From Larix sibirica (lineage: Eukaryota > Streptophyta > Pinopsida > Pinales > Pinaceae), in assembly GCA_004151065.3 (NCBI GenBank), contig NWUY0300061837.1, positions 27,044-37,101 on the forward strand: a stretch of DNA of 10,058 nucleotides. The letters are read 5' to 3'. The notes under the pieces were generated by a model, which was given only the letters and a program-made list of their open reading frames with translations, was not told the DNA's origin and searched no databases. This document shows, in pieces, positions 7,940-10,058 of the stretch; position 1 is the stretch's first letter, and the number at the start of each line of letters is the position of its first letter. A program made the position numbers and the translations under genes.

Positions 7940-8170
7940 CGAAGCCCTGGGCGTTTTGGTTGTATTTTATCCTACGGGGTAGCACAGCAAACAAAAAAAA
8001 TGATATGGCAACGATGAATCCCACCAGCAAGGAGATGAAGAGGGCAGCTAATTATACCAAAATGCAGCGTTGGCAGTCATGCACAAAACATATGAAGAGA
8101 AGGCCGTTGGAGGATAAAAACCACCTCAACAGGCGCCAATGATAGACAACGACGCAGCACCACCATCACA
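7940..8170. other. Unrecognised DNA at the start of a segment richer in G and C
   Basis: Composition changes here from very A+T-rich to more balanced sequence containing CCCTGGGCG and several CAGC/GCAGC triplets. No product was recognised. A 60-codon plus-strand frame at 7960-8142 has no recognisable motif and is not called as a gene. Confidence 0.35.
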
Positions 8171-8578
8171 ATGGCAGGAGAGTGTATGGCAGGGAGCAAG
8201 ATTGGGAGAGGTGCACAGGTCTCAGGAGTAAGGCCCGTTAGCGCATACTTGATGCCCAAAAAAAACGTAAAGCAAAGAACGTCCATACTGGCAGCGATAT
8301 ACACGCGGCCATTCAAACAGAGAAAAAGCAGAGCTGCTTGGTTCGGGGGAAGGAGAACGCAGGCCCAATATAAAAACGCGTGCACACCGGAGATACATGC
8401 CAAGAACCAACAAACAAAAGAGATAAAATGCTTCTTCAACGAGCTTTTGATAGAGCAACAGCAGCAGTTTGAATTCCTGAGCTGCCACGACAGCAAGAAC
8501 GCAGACTTGCAGGTGGCAGGGCCAACCTGGCAGGAACAAAGTTTTAAGAATTTAAAAAATGGAACGCATCAGGACTGA
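8171..8578 (+). other. Unrecognised 135-codon ORF, possibly chance
   Basis: The frame starts at ATG 8171-8173 and stops with TGA at 8576-8578. The product is basic and contains QQQQFEFLSCHDSKN; it shows no domain, signal peptide or membrane segment I can name. Long frames of similar length are open on the opposite strand (8077-8496 and 8222-8539), which suggests stop-poor, more G+C-rich sequence more than real coding. A TATAAAAA box at 8369-8376 lies inside it. A gene model would need transcript support. Confidence 0.2.
8369..8376 (+). promoter_or_regulatory. TATA-box-like sequence
   Basis: TATAAAAA occurs in the context CCCAATATAAAAACGCGTGC, inside a stretch richer in G and C, where chance TATA boxes are rarer. 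It could be the TATA box of a worn LTR or promoter reading rightward. No partner element was confirmed. Confidence 0.3.
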
Positions 8579-9690
8579 GGCACGTTATGGCAGAGAGCAA
8601 CGAAGTAATTACGCTTGGTGGAGAGGGCAGATAGAAATCGCCCACAACGTAAAATCTAAACTTTCCAAAGATATCAATGTAACGTTCCAAAATACCAATG
8701 TTTCCATACTTAGCATGCAATACACACTTCAACGGTCCACCAACGTAAGCAAAGCAAAAACACCCTAACTCTAACGCTGTATGCATGGATCAAACGCATC
8801 AATACTTAGGAGGTAGATGTACACAACAATACCAAGTCCCACGCTCAGAGACAGAATACAATACAAGTACATGTGAATCCATGATCTGGTTTGCGAATTT
8901 GATACCATATGGTTAGCGACTATACGAGGCTGTCGATTCAATATGGTTTATGGGAGAACTCGTTGAGTTCAACCACGAGGGATATGCCAGTGCACCACCA
9001 GGGCTGCGACTCTGCGAGCTGTATCTTGCACTAAATACGCCCAGTGGTTGAAAACTCAACATTTTAAGAAACGTTCATGGATAATAACGCAGTGCGAGGC
9101 TCCGCAACGTATCGAATTGGGGTGGTTGGCAGTTGGGGTAACGTATCGCATCACATCATCCATAATTGTTCAAGAAGTCTCGGGACTCATCGTGAGGGTC
9201 GAAGCCTAAAGGTTAATACACGGACGAAAGCGCCCAACACAAGGTATTGGGTTGGTTCTCCTGCAAGGTGGCGACTCTACAGCATTTTATATGAGAGAGG
9301 ACCGTAAGAACCACAAGCAACATGAGTAGAAAGGTGGCCTTCAGATAAGGTATCTGGTCACGGATTCGAAGTCATGTTGGATGTGATCTGTTATACCAGG
9401 TGTAAGTTAAAACTTAAAATTAACCGTCATGGAAGCACCGCACGAAGGCCGTCAATCATGCTCGAAAATGACAAGGGTTGCAAGTGTAATAGCTTTGTAG
9501 CTTTAGTTGAAGTTATCGTGAAGGTGTTAAGCATATTTTCAGTTTAAAAAGGAGTTTGTATTTTTGAGAATTTTGATTCCTCTCAGCTTATGGTAGATCC
9601 CATTTAAGATGGATCTATGCTGGTTATATTGACACCCTTGAAGGCCAATGCTCGTTTAAGCTTCAAGTATTGGATTTACAAACTTGTGGA
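8579..9690. other. Unrecognised intergenic DNA, possibly a worn LTR-element derivative
   Basis: No protein domain was recognised on either strand; the plus-strand frame at 9077-9307 has no known motif. TGGCGACTCTAC at 9269-9280, closely preceded by CTGCA, resembles the primer-binding site of some plant gypsy elements (TGGCGACTC...). If correct, an LTR would end near 9265, but no gag or pol follows. Beyond about 9320 the sequence is A+T-rich with no recognised feature. Confidence 0.25.
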
Positions 9691-9697
9691 GTATTGT

Positions 9698-9735
9698 TGG
9701 TTCGTTATTGATTCACTGGTTCGTTATTGATTCAC
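9698..9735 (+). repeat. Perfect 19-bp tandem duplication
   Basis: TGGTTCGTTATTGATTCAC occurs at 9698-9716 and again, without a spacer or mismatch, at 9717-9735. The lack of any difference suggests a recent slippage or repair event in otherwise unrecognised DNA. Confidence 0.95.
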
Positions 9736-9821
9736 CGGTCTACCAAAAGAAGAAGCAACACCCAAAAGACTCCAAGGATGATCACCAAAAAGTAACCAGG
9801 CATCTTAGTGAGCATACAATG

Positions 9822-9970
9822 AGGATATTACATAGTTGTCGGAGTATATTCATCCCATGCTTCCATAACTACATGAGAAGACTTTCCCCACCACCCTCAT
9901 ACATGCATTCATTGATTGGGTAGGACTATTACATAGTCGTGGGAGTATACTCATCCCATGCTTCCATAAC
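9822..9970 (+). repeat. Direct repeat pair of about 49 bp, spaced 100 bp
   Basis: Copy one is 9822-9869 and copy two is 9922-9970. They share CATCCCATGCTTCCATAAC exactly at the right end and differ elsewhere by three substitutions and one single-base indel (about 45 of 49 identical). The stretch between them is not repeated after copy two within the window, so this is either a dispersed pair or the worn start of a longer tandem array beyond the right edge. Confidence 0.85.
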
Positions 9971-10058
9971 CAAATTGCACTGAAGGAGCTTTTAGAGGGC
10001 TCATTGACTCCAATGCCTCTTCTAAGGTATTTATTACTTTTTACTTTGTATTACATTT

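Noticed and set aside
8077-8539. Two overlapping minus-strand ORFs rich in Cys and Leu, possibly membrane-like
   Set aside because: Both strands are open over the same stretch and no family is recognised; this fits stop-poor, more G+C-rich DNA better than real genes.
9330-9390. TGGTCACGGATTCGAAGTC, resembling a tRNA T-arm
   Set aside because: No matching acceptor, D or anticodon arms were found around it, and the loop does not fit GGTTCGAATCC well.
1-10058. CRISPR array, bacterial operon, phage or toxin-antitoxin system
   Set aside because: There are no regularly spaced repeats, no bacterial gene layout and no ribosome-binding sites; the recognised content is plant nuclear.

Overview
The window looks like nuclear DNA of a seed plant. 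The grounds are a minus-strand 5' coding exon whose translation matches plant PCF11-like (PCFS4-type) cleavage and polyadenylation factors, a decayed plant L1-type LINE with a linked RNase H, and a probable copia-type LTR, all in A+T-rich, gene-poor intergenic DNA. Nothing bacterial, no CRISPR array and no rRNA or tRNA gene was seen.

Layout. (1) 1-395, minus: the first 131 codons of a PCF11-like gene, running off the left edge, with a leader at about 396-540 that holds two possible short uORFs and a telo-box-like motif. This is the only apparently functional gene here. It is easy to miss because its reading frame has no stop inside the window and a plus-strand ORF overlaps it. (2) About 540-1700: unrecognised DNA, probably promoter and upstream sequence of that gene. 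(3) About 1690-5080, minus: a 5'-truncated LINE ORF2 pseudogene. Read on the minus strand it gives the endonuclease-RT linker, RT with motif A, the QGCPLSP block and FIDD, the RT C-terminal part, zf-RVT and RNase H. At least twelve in-frame stops and about four frameshifts break it. (4) About 5142-5609, minus: a probable copia-type LTR fragment or solo LTR with a TATA box, next to the truncated 5' end of the LINE. (5) 5610-6600: intergenic DNA with two short unrecognised minus-strand ORFs. (6) 6600-7930: very A+T-rich DNA with a strikingly G-poor stretch on the plus strand. (7) About 7940-9300: a segment that looks richer in G+C, with an unrecognised ORF, a TATA-like box and a weak primer-binding-site-like motif, possibly a worn LTR-element derivative. 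(8) 9300-10058: unrecognised DNA with a perfect 19-bp tandem duplication and a 49-bp direct repeat pair spaced 100 bp.

The genes do not form a pathway. The picture is one conserved mRNA 3'-end-processing gene at the left edge and about 9 kb of old retroelement debris upstream of it. I found no convincing new biological system. The most useful observations are the hidden PCF11 exon with its leader, the damage pattern in the LINE, the strand-asymmetric block and the short repeats.
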